A DNA stretch of 50,099 nt from Candidatus Yanofskyibacteriota bacterium (GTDB lineage: Bacteria > Patescibacteriota > Minisyncoccia > 2-02-FULL-40-12 > IGHO2-01-FULL-4-A), in contig CAIUCV010000008.1 in NCBI GenBank assembly GCA_903897805.1, forward strand, positions 1 to 50,099. The letters are read 5' to 3'. This document shows positions 9,401 to 15,956 of this stretch, piece by piece (within the stretch, counting starts at the first letter, position 1; the number at the start of each line of letters is the position of its first letter). Under the pieces are notes generated by a model that did no database searches, was not told the origin of the DNA, and saw only the letters and a list, made by a program, of their open reading frames with translations. The translations under genes were made by a program, and so were the position numbers.

Positions 9401-9964
9401 TAAAACTGGCTGTCCCGGAACTCTGGAATAGCTCGGAACCTGGCTGACTGAAGTGTAGTTGGTGCCCTTTGCGTACCAATTAAACTCACTGGTATTGATG
9501 CAGAATACCTTCTTGAAGAAGGCCGGGTCATCGGCTACTGCTTGCGCGCCCGAAGTATTTACCCAGTGCAATACACCGGTATCTTCTCCGGTTGTCTCAA
9601 CGCCGTAAACTGCCTGGTCATTTGTTTCGCAATTGCGGAACAAGCCGGAAGTTCCAAAGGCGTCTCGTGTCGCAGGCGTTACGGTCTTCACCGCGGCGAA
9701 TCCGCCGGTGAGTTGGCCGTAAAAGCCGAAAATCACGGGATTCAAGAATAATCTCTTGTATCCCCAGTCATTTACTATATACACATCCGGATCGTTGGAA
9801 CCGGCAGCACTGATCATGTTGCCTTCCTTCAATCCGTAGTCGGACGGGGCTACTGCCGAGGCATATCTGATGCCAATTAATGCGACTAATAGCACGCCGA
9901 CTGTAATTGCGATGATGGCAAGAGTTTTCTTGCTCACACCGCTGTAGACTAAAGTATTACTCAT
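6449..9964 (-). CDS. Large secreted surface protein, probable S-layer candidate
   Basis: An 1171-residue protein with an N-terminal signal/anchor (VLLVALIGIRYASAVA, cleavage about residue 38). Residues about 40-182 are the surface domain shared with the 442-residue protein. The rest is a long series of beta-sandwich-like modules rich in T, S, V, G and A, almost without cysteine after the first domain. Size, composition, a strong TTGACT-17-TAGGAT promoter and a structured leader of about 440 nt are what one expects of an abundantly made S-layer protein, but no canonical SLH domain is visible, so the call is an inference. The coding sequence is visibly more GC-rich than its neighbours. Shine-Dalgarno GAGGAG lies 15 nt before the ATG, unusually far. 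Confidence 0.7.
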   Translation of the reverse strand: MSNTLVYSGVSKKTLAIIAITVGVLLVALIGIRYASAVAPSDYGLKEGNMISAAGSNDPDVYIVNDWGYKRLFLNPVIFGFYGQLTGGFAAVKTVTPATRDAFGTSGLFRNCETNDQAVYGVETTGEDTGVLHWVNTSGAQAVADDPAFFKKVFCINTSEFNWYAKGTNYTSVSQVPSYSRVPGQPVLTGPVTVSLASDNPPSNTLIETQAAADLLHITFSGNSTVTSVILNRLGVSSDTTLSNVYLYNGSKRLTDAATVSSGKITFSDSAGLFTVNGSVTISVKADIADSTSGQTVGVQLASVNGNAVLISGNLFSMATNPTDLATVAVGAPTPSGATTLDPQKDYAMWQSTVTIGNHDVLLKTLQLRIIGSVLPGDLQNFRLYVDGVQVGSAIAQPDSNGYLVFDFGSGMTLKTGGRVVKLVGDVISGSTRSFTVSLRQKTDISVVDSQYGVGILDSTGTYPATAPSQAVSALVQAINTGTLTITKNANSASGNIIKDATGVSLVSYKFEAWGEAMKVESLRANFAASIDPLSSLRNAAIYVDGAQVGSVQSLCENTVAAVASCSAWVTGHNGNTLYNLGSSLIVTPGTPRTVEVRADIYDNVGTNNAADGETITAAIIANTSNVQRMVSLGYASIDTPATGNTLTIKTGTFAAAKYTGYANQLVVVPKTQFKIGHWTLTAASSEDINVTAINLDMLASADFTAALTTNVFLKVYNDASTLVYTSTPKSTINDGKGSLPTVTGASNSFSVNFTIPKTKTWQVEAYANLGTPMTSDAATFNLGASGMTTGSSTTVTAADAAGQTITSTDGSLALANSANPAKALVQGGQTKTTYVFTLQPQYDDFYLDEASFNLITPTTASSSGAVAMAYLYDTTSGSVLLGSSPITSTTSGSMDFSGMNYFLPQGGGTKTLSVQVALSNVGVGANDTGGNVTVRLSHLKYRDSNGTITTYSVTPTSYTGNEMRLVKAYPTFTNVALPSTVLVAGEQTLFKTQVSATGGAVVWRKVVFTIGTTAGGATITNFKLFENGSEIDTLASKTVNFNRYYASVSKDFNTAAGTSGQLIFMFNADRAIPANGSVTLELKGEVGGTVAAGHSIVTQIANTNGSTFVNSSNVLTLGGSLTAGWRLTTTPANTTFLWSDSSSPTHSSTTDDWFTDAMVQGLATSQALYQ

Positions 9965-10219
9965 AATTGTTTTGTTTTGCTCCTCATCGCTCTCTTGTTC
10001 TACGACCAGAGAGCAACAAAGAAATTAATAATTCATCGGGTGAGAGTCTTGTTTCCTACCGCGCCAATTGTGTTTAGAGTTTGCTTTTCGACCGCAAGCC
10101 CTAAATTTCGGCGCAGATATTCGACCATTAAGACCTCAATCAAAATTCAAATGAAAAAACTGTTTTACTAACTACCTGCAACTTTTATCAAATTTTCAAC
10201 GTTCCATCCTTGTGTAAAC

Positions 10220-10274
10220 CAGTGCTAGGGATCTGTTTTCTTTCTACTAAATTCTTGTGAAATCCCTAACACTG
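10220..10274 (-). promoter_or_regulatory. 13-bp stem-loop in the surface-protein leader
   Basis: On the transcript strand CAGTGTTAGGGAT pairs with ATCCCTAGCACTG over 13 positions including one U-G pair; the loop is 29 nt. No T tract follows, so it is not a terminator. Likely a stability or regulatory element of the long leader. Confidence 0.6.
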
Positions 10275-10409
10275 ACCTGCAAAAACGACAAAACAACCAA
10301 AATGGCTATACCCAAACGGTTGCGCTAAAATACTTAATAATCACCATATTTTCCTGTTATTTTGCTGAAATCTAACGTCTATTTACTCATTAAACAGGGT
10401 TGCATATAA

Positions 10410-10438
10410 ATCCTAGCAAATGCCGGTATCCAAGTCAA
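10410..10438 (-). promoter_or_regulatory. Promoter of the large surface protein gene
   Basis: Minus strand TTGACT (10438-10433), 17 bp spacer, TAGGAT (10415-10410), with TGC just before the -10 (extended -10). Predicted start near 10403, giving a leader of about 440 nt. Confidence 0.65.
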
Positions 10439-10505
10439 ACCCTGCGTGGATATAACTTTACCCCTTAAATATTAACAGAAAACAACACTGGCACAAACAC
10501 CTGTA

Positions 10506-10578
10506 TGTGGATAATTTTCTGCACTTATATTAATTATACTTCCCCCTCATTTCCCCACAAGCCCTATACTGTGGATAA
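10506..10578. promoter_or_regulatory. Two DnaA-box-like 9-mers
   Basis: TGTGGATAA occurs at 10506-10514 and 10570-10578 (TTATCCACA on the minus strand), with a degenerate CGTGGATAT at 10445-10453. They lie upstream of the surface-protein promoter in AT-rich DNA. Confidence 0.5.
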
Positions 10579-10598
10579 GATTGAGAAAGCTAAATGGC

Positions 10599-13500
10599 TC
10601 AATAATCGGCGATTTTCAGCAATTTTCCGCCGGCACTACTCCCAACGCCTATAAAAACAGCATTTTCCCCCAAAACTGGATAAAGATCAGTAGCCACGCC
10701 GAGGTCTATAATCCAGCGCTTTTGACCGTTTTTATCCAAGCTGTAAACCTTGCCGTTCTTGGTCGCAAAATACAGGTTTCCGCCGGCGCCTACGGCAATC
10801 TGCCCATTGACCGGCGAATCAACCGGAAAAGTCCATATTTTGGACTTGTCGGTCTTGTTCAAGGCTATGACCGCTTGGCCGGAGGCGGGGTTTTGGAGAG
10901 TAAAATCAATACCCACGACCAAGAGGTCGTTTAAAACCGCCACTTTTGTGGTCGCCGAGCCCCCAAAAGCGAATGATTGGCTGCTTATTGCCCCGTCCAA
11001 GCGGTTGACGGAGATTATATGCCCGGCCGTTGTCGCGGTGTAAAACTTATCGGTTGCTTTGTCGTAGACCAGATCAAAGGCCCAGCCGTCTGACACTTCG
11101 CTATGCCAAACAACTGTGCCATCGTCGCCACTTAGGCGGTAAAACTCGGGCAAACGGGTAGCACCGTCTGCGGCAAGATAAACATCATTGTCCTCGTCGC
11201 CGGCTATGGTAACCGGAGTAGAGCTAAAAGCATAGAGACCTTGAGCTTGCCATTTTCTGGTACCGTCTGGCCCAACTTTGGTAACCATCTCATTTGCCCG
11301 GATATTACCCTCTGAGGTAAAGTACGCGCCACCATCCTCATCAACGCTGACACCATTAACACGAGTGGTATCATACTGCCACCGCAGTGTACCGTCCTCT
11401 GGGTTTAGCGCGTAAACCCCAGGACCAGACAAATGGCCAAAATAAACCACGCCGTCATCCGATACGGCCGGAGTTGACGGCTCGCCCGAGTATTGCTCCT
11501 CAAAAAAGGGCCATTTTTCGGTTCTGTCTGGATTGACGGCGTACAATCGGGATTTATTAGTCAGATTATTCGGTGCGCCAAAATATATCGTGCCATCTTT
11601 GGCGGCAACTGGTTGATTAATATAATACGTATTCGGGGCCTCAAATTGCCAAACTATGTTGCCTGGGGTTGGGGTAGGTGTCGGGGTTGGGGTAGGTGTT
11701 GTGTTTTCAGCCATATATATGCTGTTTTGAGCGCCGGGCGTGCCGTTTATCGGATTACCGCCGGCATCGTGGCCGTTGCGGATAATACCGTTATTTGACG
11801 CCCAATTAGTCGGGTCATTACCTGCTTTGGCCGGGTTAATACGCTCCATCGTAAATCTTGCCCAGCTTTCATCATCCGCCTTATCATTTTTCCCGGCATA
11901 CCAGCCGTCAGTAGATTTTGATACCAAATCGGAGAGATTCCCATTTTTATCCCTTAATTCCAGAACTTCGCCATCGTTATTCAAGGCGCCGGTGTAAATC
12001 TGACCACTGGCAATTTTATCCGATATTATGTCCGATACAGTCGTGTCATCCGTGCGCTCCAACAGGAAAAACCCAAACGGTTCAATGCTTTTTGAGGCGA
12101 ATGTGATGTCGGGACTAGGGTTCTCACCGGTTAAAGAACACAGACGCCAACCGGTTAAATTAACTGATTTTGAGGAAACGTTGTACAATTCCAGCCATTC
12201 GTCATCGCTTGAAATCGCCGTCCCCATCCAGGCAATTTCGTTAATTACTACGGCTGGGGCTCCCGATTGTTCCGATTGGGGTGAAGGAGTCGGCGAGGAA
12301 CTGGGTGAAGGGGTTGGAGTGGGGGTAAGAGTTGAAGTTGTCCCGCCGCCCCCACCGCCACCGCCTCCGCCAGAACTCCCGCCACTAGAAACTATGTCGC
12401 CAGAACCCGAAAATGATTGCACGGGGGAGGAACTTGGATGGGGAGCGGGAGTCACAAACACGGATGGTGTCGGTAAGGGTGTCAATGGTGTCGGCGATGG
12501 TGTCGGTAAGGGTGTCGCAGATGGCGTCAATGATGTCGGGGGATTACTGACGCTCTCTCCCAACACCATTGGCCTGCTCATTGGTTCTTTTAAAATAGAG
12601 TCAATCAGCGCTGGGTCAAACTTTAATTGTAATCCACCTTGGCCCGAAAAGCCCAAAAACCCCAAAAACCTTTCAATTAAGCTAGGTTCATGATAAACCC
12701 ATTCATTTTTCGGGTATTCCCTATTAACTTTTTCCGCCTGGTCCAAAAACAGCTTCAACGCCCCCGCACCATTGGGAACAAAATCTTTTGACAGACGAGA
12801 CCAGTAGTCGTCAAGGACAAGGGGATCGTTAATAGAAAAATACCTCTCGTCAGCTAAATTTCTTACTAGTGACTTGGCTAATTTTTTTACTAAAAAATAA
12901 TTTCCCTGCTTATCTCTCTTGTATCCAAAAGCCACCAATTCGCTTCCATTCTGCTTATACTCCCAATTATACTCCCAAAAATCCACAACTGGTTTTGTAT
13001 ATCTTTCTACAAAAATTGTATCCTCACTAAAAAAGTATCCATTAGAATATTGAGCAATTTTGTCAAAATAACTCCCCAAACTATTTAACGAAACAGATTT
13101 AGTGCCGTTTGCAAAAATTTTACCCGCAATATCCAGATTCGCCGGGTTCCATTTCGCCATTGCTTTTTCATAAGGGCTCTCCATGCCTTCAAATGGTAGG
13201 TGGGTATCACCTCTTGTATGATCGGGCACATTGGCATCCTCCAGCAAATGCATGATGTGGCCCATCGCAATCATCGCTCTTTTCCTGTCACCGACGGTAT
13301 AATCGTAAAGCGCCCGCTGATATGAATAGTCGTCGGGAGAAAGGTTATCGTTGTTGACCATTGCGGCAAAGCCGGCGACTTGAGATTCGACAAATGCTCT
13401 TTGGAGAAGCGAACTATAGGCCCATTCCTTGGACGACGTATAGCCAAGCCAGCCTTGATTGTAAATCGGGTCATAAAAATGGTTGAGAGACCTTATCCCC

Positions 13501-13721
13501 ATATCTTCGTCAACAGCTCCCTGAATTAGCCATTTTTTATCGTTTTCGGTTAGTAGATTGCTTGGAAAATTCAGGTTATAGAAATCAACGGCCTCGTCAG
13601 TCAGCGCCGGGTGAGTAGTTTGCTGGTTATAGCCTTTTGCAAAATTCAAGTAAACAAAAAGGGCACCTCCGATAAGTGCCCCTCCAAGCACTAGTTTATA
13701 AATTGTTTTTCTACGTTTCAT
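10599..13721 (-). CDS. Anchored surface protein: zinc phospholipase-like + lamin tail + PQQ propeller
   Basis: A 1040-residue protein. Residues 1-28 are a membrane anchor or signal. Residues about 30-390 resemble zinc-dependent phospholipase C/S1-P1 nucleases, with candidate metal ligands in THPALTDEA, NHFYDP and GHIMHLLEDANVPDHTRGD. A long P/T/S linker (about 395-490) contains ten consecutive glycines. Residues about 490-610 are a lamin tail domain (VVINEIAWMGT, DEWLELYN, LTGWRL). A TPTPTP linker leads to a PQQ-type beta-propeller (about 685-1040; repeats such as TIYFGA, VVYFGH, LYFATKNGKVYSLD). The start ATG overlaps the stop of the upstream gene (ATGA), so translation is coupled. Substrate unknown. 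Confidence 0.8.
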   Translation of the reverse strand: MKRRKTIYKLVLGGALIGGALFVYLNFAKGYNQQTTHPALTDEAVDFYNLNFPSNLLTENDKKWLIQGAVDEDMGIRSLNHFYDPIYNQGWLGYTSSKEWAYSSLLQRAFVESQVAGFAAMVNNDNLSPDDYSYQRALYDYTVGDRKRAMIAMGHIMHLLEDANVPDHTRGDTHLPFEGMESPYEKAMAKWNPANLDIAGKIFANGTKSVSLNSLGSYFDKIAQYSNGYFFSEDTIFVERYTKPVVDFWEYNWEYKQNGSELVAFGYKRDKQGNYFLVKKLAKSLVRNLADERYFSINDPLVLDDYWSRLSKDFVPNGAGALKLFLDQAEKVNREYPKNEWVYHEPSLIERFLGFLGFSGQGGLQLKFDPALIDSILKEPMSRPMVLGESVSNPPTSLTPSATPLPTPSPTPLTPLPTPSVFVTPAPHPSSSPVQSFSGSGDIVSSGGSSGGGGGGGGGGTTSTLTPTPTPSPSSSPTPSPQSEQSGAPAVVINEIAWMGTAISSDDEWLELYNVSSKSVNLTGWRLCSLTGENPSPDITFASKSIEPFGFFLLERTDDTTVSDIISDKIASGQIYTGALNNDGEVLELRDKNGNLSDLVSKSTDGWYAGKNDKADDESWARFTMERINPAKAGNDPTNWASNNGIIRNGHDAGGNPINGTPGAQNSIYMAENTTPTPTPTPTPTPGNIVWQFEAPNTYYINQPVAAKDGTIYFGAPNNLTNKSRLYAVNPDRTEKWPFFEEQYSGEPSTPAVSDDGVVYFGHLSGPGVYALNPEDGTLRWQYDTTRVNGVSVDEDGGAYFTSEGNIRANEMVTKVGPDGTRKWQAQGLYAFSSTPVTIAGDEDNDVYLAADGATRLPEFYRLSGDDGTVVWHSEVSDGWAFDLVYDKATDKFYTATTAGHIISVNRLDGAISSQSFAFGGSATTKVAVLNDLLVVGIDFTLQNPASGQAVIALNKTDKSKIWTFPVDSPVNGQIAVGAGGNLYFATKNGKVYSLDKNGQKRWIIDLGVATDLYPVLGENAVFIGVGSSAGGKLLKIADY

Positions 13722-14311
13722 AAGACGCTAATTTTCCAAATATTACTGAACTTATTTTTATTGAAGATGATTTCTGCACTAAATTCTCCTGCCGGGTGGG
13801 TTAATTTTTGAGTTTGTCCGTTGCCTAGTGGAAGTTCCTCTACAAACGGGGTCTTTACTACATAATTATATGTAAAAGCCGCGGTTTCATCGCTAGTGTT
13901 GTTTAATTTCCAATTGTTTTTGTTGTTTTCTAATTCTGCGGTCAAATTGCTCAAAAGAGCCTTGCTTTTATATTCCTCCAGTGTTTTTAACCAACTCTCC
14001 TGTTTTTCTAGCACAAAATACTTGCTTGCCAGCTCAACGTCTCCTTTTTCCAGCGCCGCGATGAACATATCAAAGGTTTCCTCGGGGGTTTTGCCGCCAT
14101 ATTTGTCATTGCGGTAAAGTTCTTGCAATTGGCTTTGTAAGGCCCGCGCTGCCCGCCAGTTCTGCAACTTCTTCAACCAAGGACTAGCATTTAGCATGCC
14201 CCAAATAACAAATGCGGCCACAATCGCCAAAATAAAAACGACAATCCAGTGTTTGCCGAACTGCCGCCAATTGATTTTTTTGATTCCTTCAGAACCGGAA
14301 GGGTTTTCCAT
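13718..14311 (-). CDS. Membrane-anchored protein of unknown function, possibly NTF2-like
   Basis: A 197-residue protein: cytoplasmic tail of about 22 residues, one membrane helix (HWIVVFILAIVAAFVIWGML), a helical stretch, then a segment TPEETFDMFIAALEKGDVELASKYF that resembles the start of small NTF2-like (DUF4878-type) domains. Its stop overlaps the ATG of the phospholipase-like surface protein by 4 nt, so the two are made together and may interact. No catalytic motif is visible. Confidence 0.7.
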   Translation of the reverse strand: MENPSGSEGIKKINWRQFGKHWIVVFILAIVAAFVIWGMLNASPWLKKLQNWRAARALQSQLQELYRNDKYGGKTPEETFDMFIAALEKGDVELASKYFVLEKQESWLKTLEEYKSKALLSNLTAELENNKNNWKLNNTSDETAAFTYNYVVKTPFVEELPLGNGQTQKLTHPAGEFSAEIIFNKNKFSNIWKISVL

Positions 14312-14421
14312 CTAAGTCTTAGCTATTTTATTTAATTATTGTAACACTTAATTAAAAATTAAAAAGTTGGAAATCCAACCTTATTCCAAACAAAATTCCC
14401 CGTCAACACCCCAATACCCAA

Positions 14422-14457
14422 CTTATCCACCGACTTATCCACAATTTTATCCACAAC
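14422..14457 (+). repeat. Three 12-bp tandem units, each with a DnaA-box-like 9-mer
   Basis: TTATCCACC at 14423, TTATCCACA at 14435 and TTATCCACA at 14447, spaced exactly 12 bp. They lie between the 14311 gene start and the transposase, about 55 bp before the likely transposase ATG. Confidence 0.8.
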
Positions 14458-14464
14458 CCCATTT

Positions 14465-14485
14465 ATTCACGTCTTGCGATGACGT
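14465..14485 (+). repeat. REP-like palindrome, left copy
   Basis: Core ACGTCTTGCGATGACGT with ACGTC/GACGT arms. The same 21 bp recur in direct orientation at 15204-15224, just after the transposase stop. Confidence 0.85.
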
Positions 14486-14510
14486 TGATAGGAAGCTATT
14501 ATCTTGGCAA

Positions 14511-15200
14511 ATGGAAATATATCACACTTTAAATCGCGGGGTGGATAAACGAGAAATTTTCATGGATAATCAGGACCGCTTTCGTTTTATCCATGATCTA
14601 TACGTATTCAATGATAGTGATTTAATAAATACGGGTTACTGGGATTTTAAAAAAGCGAATGACTCCGGACTCAACGTCATCGCAAGACGTAGCATCGAGA
14701 AAAAACGAAGAAAAATGCTTGTCGATATCCACGCTTTTTGTTTGATGTCTAACCACTATCATCTTTTACTAAGTCCCAAAATTAAAGGTGGAATTCCAAA
14801 GTTTATGAAGAAGTTAAACATGGGCTATGCAAGATACTTTAACGAAAGGTACAAAAGAAAAGGAGCACTATTTGAAGGAAGGTACAAATCTATACCCGTA
14901 ATGAGTGAGGAACATTTTGGATTTATTCCTCAATACATCCACTTTAATCCGCTAGATCTAATAAGTCCGGAATGGCGGAAAAATCAATTAGTTGATTATC
15001 AAAAAGCGATAAATTTCTTGGAATCATACCGTTGGAGCAGCTATTTAGATTATGTTGGAAAGAAAAATTTTCCCTCGGTGACTAACCGTGGGTTTATATT
15101 AGACTGCTTTGGAGGAGTTAAACAATATGAAAACGATACTAAAAAATACCTGGAAGAATTAGACATAAAAAGCTTGGGAAAATTAACTTTAGAATCCTAG
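14511..15200 (+). CDS. REP-associated tyrosine transposase (Y1, IS200-like)
   Basis: A 229-residue single-strand Y1 transposase. MEIYHTLNRGVDKREIFMD opens the protein as in the family; the HUH motif is in SNHYHLLL, and the YFNERYKRKGALFEGRYKS stretch and the tyrosine-containing QYIHFNPL follow. I chose the ATG at 14511 over the in-frame one at 14367, because the extra 48 residues are low-complexity P/Y/Q and overlap the 12-bp repeats. Short REP-like palindromes flank the gene and an inverted copy lies within it (14674-14690, encoding NVIARRS). Y1 enzymes of this class cut REP palindromes; this pairing of enzyme and palindrome fits that model. No subterminal hairpins of a classical insertion sequence were identified. 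Confidence 0.85.
   Translation: MEIYHTLNRGVDKREIFMDNQDRFRFIHDLYVFNDSDLINTGYWDFKKANDSGLNVIARRSIEKKRRKMLVDIHAFCLMSNHYHLLLSPKIKGGIPKFMKKLNMGYARYFNERYKRKGALFEGRYKSIPVMSEEHFGFIPQYIHFNPLDLISPEWRKNQLVDYQKAINFLESYRWSSYLDYVGKKNFPSVTNRGFILDCFGGVKQYENDTKKYLEELDIKSLGKLTLES
14674..14690 (-). repeat. REP-like palindrome, inverted copy inside the transposase gene
   Basis: Exact reverse complement of the 17-bp core found at 14469-14485 and 15208-15224; read in frame it encodes part of LNVIARRS. Confidence 0.8.
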
Positions 15201-15203
15201 CCA

Positions 15204-15224
15204 ATTCACGTCTTGCGATGACGT
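15204..15224 (+). repeat. REP-like palindrome, right copy
   Basis: Identical over 21 bp to 14465-14485, starting 4 nt after the transposase stop. Confidence 0.85.
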
Positions 15225-15228
15225 AAGA

Positions 15229-15861
15229 TTATAAGACGGCGTAGAAGACTTTTTTGCCATCGGCGATCCTTTTTATTATATTCGCTCTTGCCAGATCGCT
15301 AAGCTTCTTTTTTAGGGTCCGGCGGCCGATGTGGCTGAACCGGCTGAATACCTCCAGATTTTGAGTCCGCTCTTTGCTTTTAATGAACTCCGAAACTTCT
15401 TGATGGGTCTGGCCTAATTTAGGCGGATCTAATTTCGGTTGGTTTAATTTTGGCAAGCGGCGCAAATTGGTTTTCCTTATCTTCAGAGGAACCGGCTTCT
15501 CCGTCTCGGTTATGAGCCGCACCGTTGGTTGGCAAGCGTTCAAAACCGACAGCTTCAGCAAAAGCAGGTTTTTTTCCAGGAGTAGGGAAGTGGGCGGTTT
15601 TGCTAAACCGAGATGCCCCATAATATCCAGCAGATTTAAAATATTTTGAACCCGAAGAGTTAATTGTTTCCCAGATTGTGCGACGTAACCCGCATGCCTC
15701 CCCCCTTCACGCCTCAAGAAAAAAATAAACTCCGACAACAAGCTGTCGGATTCTTTGGCACACAACTGAGAAAAAAAACCGTCCTCTATGTTCAGGACAA
15801 TCTTATTTAACAGGCGGGAGCACCTGCCAAAAATTTCCACCGTTCCCCTTCCCGATTTCAT
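15229..15861 (-). CDS. Putative winged-helix DNA-binding protein
   Basis: A 210-residue protein without membrane segments. The first 110 residues are helical (resembling four-helix-bundle or S23-like proteins, uncertain). A charged proline-rich linker (about 120-150) precedes a C-terminal winged-helix-like segment (HQEVSEFI, FSHIGRRTLKKKLSDLARANIIKRIADGKKVFYAVL) with the usual recognition helix and wing. Target genes are not evident. It is read away from the transposase and separated from htrA by a palindromic repeat element. Confidence 0.6.
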   Translation of the reverse strand: MKSGRGTVEIFGRCSRLLNKIVLNIEDGFFSQLCAKESDSLLSEFIFFLRREGGRHAGYVAQSGKQLTLRVQNILNLLDIMGHLGLAKPPTSLLLEKNLLLLKLSVLNACQPTVRLITETEKPVPLKIRKTNLRRLPKLNQPKLDPPKLGQTHQEVSEFIKSKERTQNLEVFSRFSHIGRRTLKKKLSDLARANIIKRIADGKKVFYAVL

Positions 15862-15896
15862 GCCCTATTCTTACTACAACTGTGCCAGTCAGTCAA

Positions 15897-15948
15897 CCCC
15901 ATCAAATAACTCTTTTAGAGTTCCCGCTTTGCGGGATTTGACGGGGTC
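15897..15948. repeat. Cloverleaf-like palindromic element, copy 1 (intergenic)
   Basis: Outer arms TCAAAT (15902-15907) and ATTTGA (15936-15941), extended by CCCC/GGGG, enclose two adjacent perfect hairpins: AACTC-5 nt-GAGTT (15908-15922) and CCCGC-3 nt-GCGGG (15923-15935). Read on the minus strand it has the same order and loop sizes as the element at 49357-49408 but different stem bases. Confidence 0.8.
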
Positions 15949-15956
15949 AATTTGGC

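Larger units (their letters stand above)
9965..10598. other. 634-bp AT-rich intergenic region: promoter, structured leader and DnaA-box-like sites
   Basis: No convincing ORF. It holds the minus-strand promoter of the surface protein gene (10410-10438), a leader with two hairpins (10220-10274; 9989-9995 with 10008-10014), GAGGAG at 9980-9985, and two perfect 9-mers TGTGGATAA upstream of the promoter. No terminator is evident for the gene ending at 10599. Confidence 0.7.

Noticed and set aside
12028-12693. 221-residue plus-strand ORF opposite the P/T linker of the 1040-residue protein
   Set aside because: Its G/V/E-rich repeats are the complement of the threonine/proline codons; the minus-strand gene is clearly real.
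14367-14510. N-terminal extension of the transposase frame
   Set aside because: The extra 48 residues are low-complexity P/Y/Q, do not match the family and are produced by the 12-bp repeats; the ATG at 14511 fits the known N-terminus.
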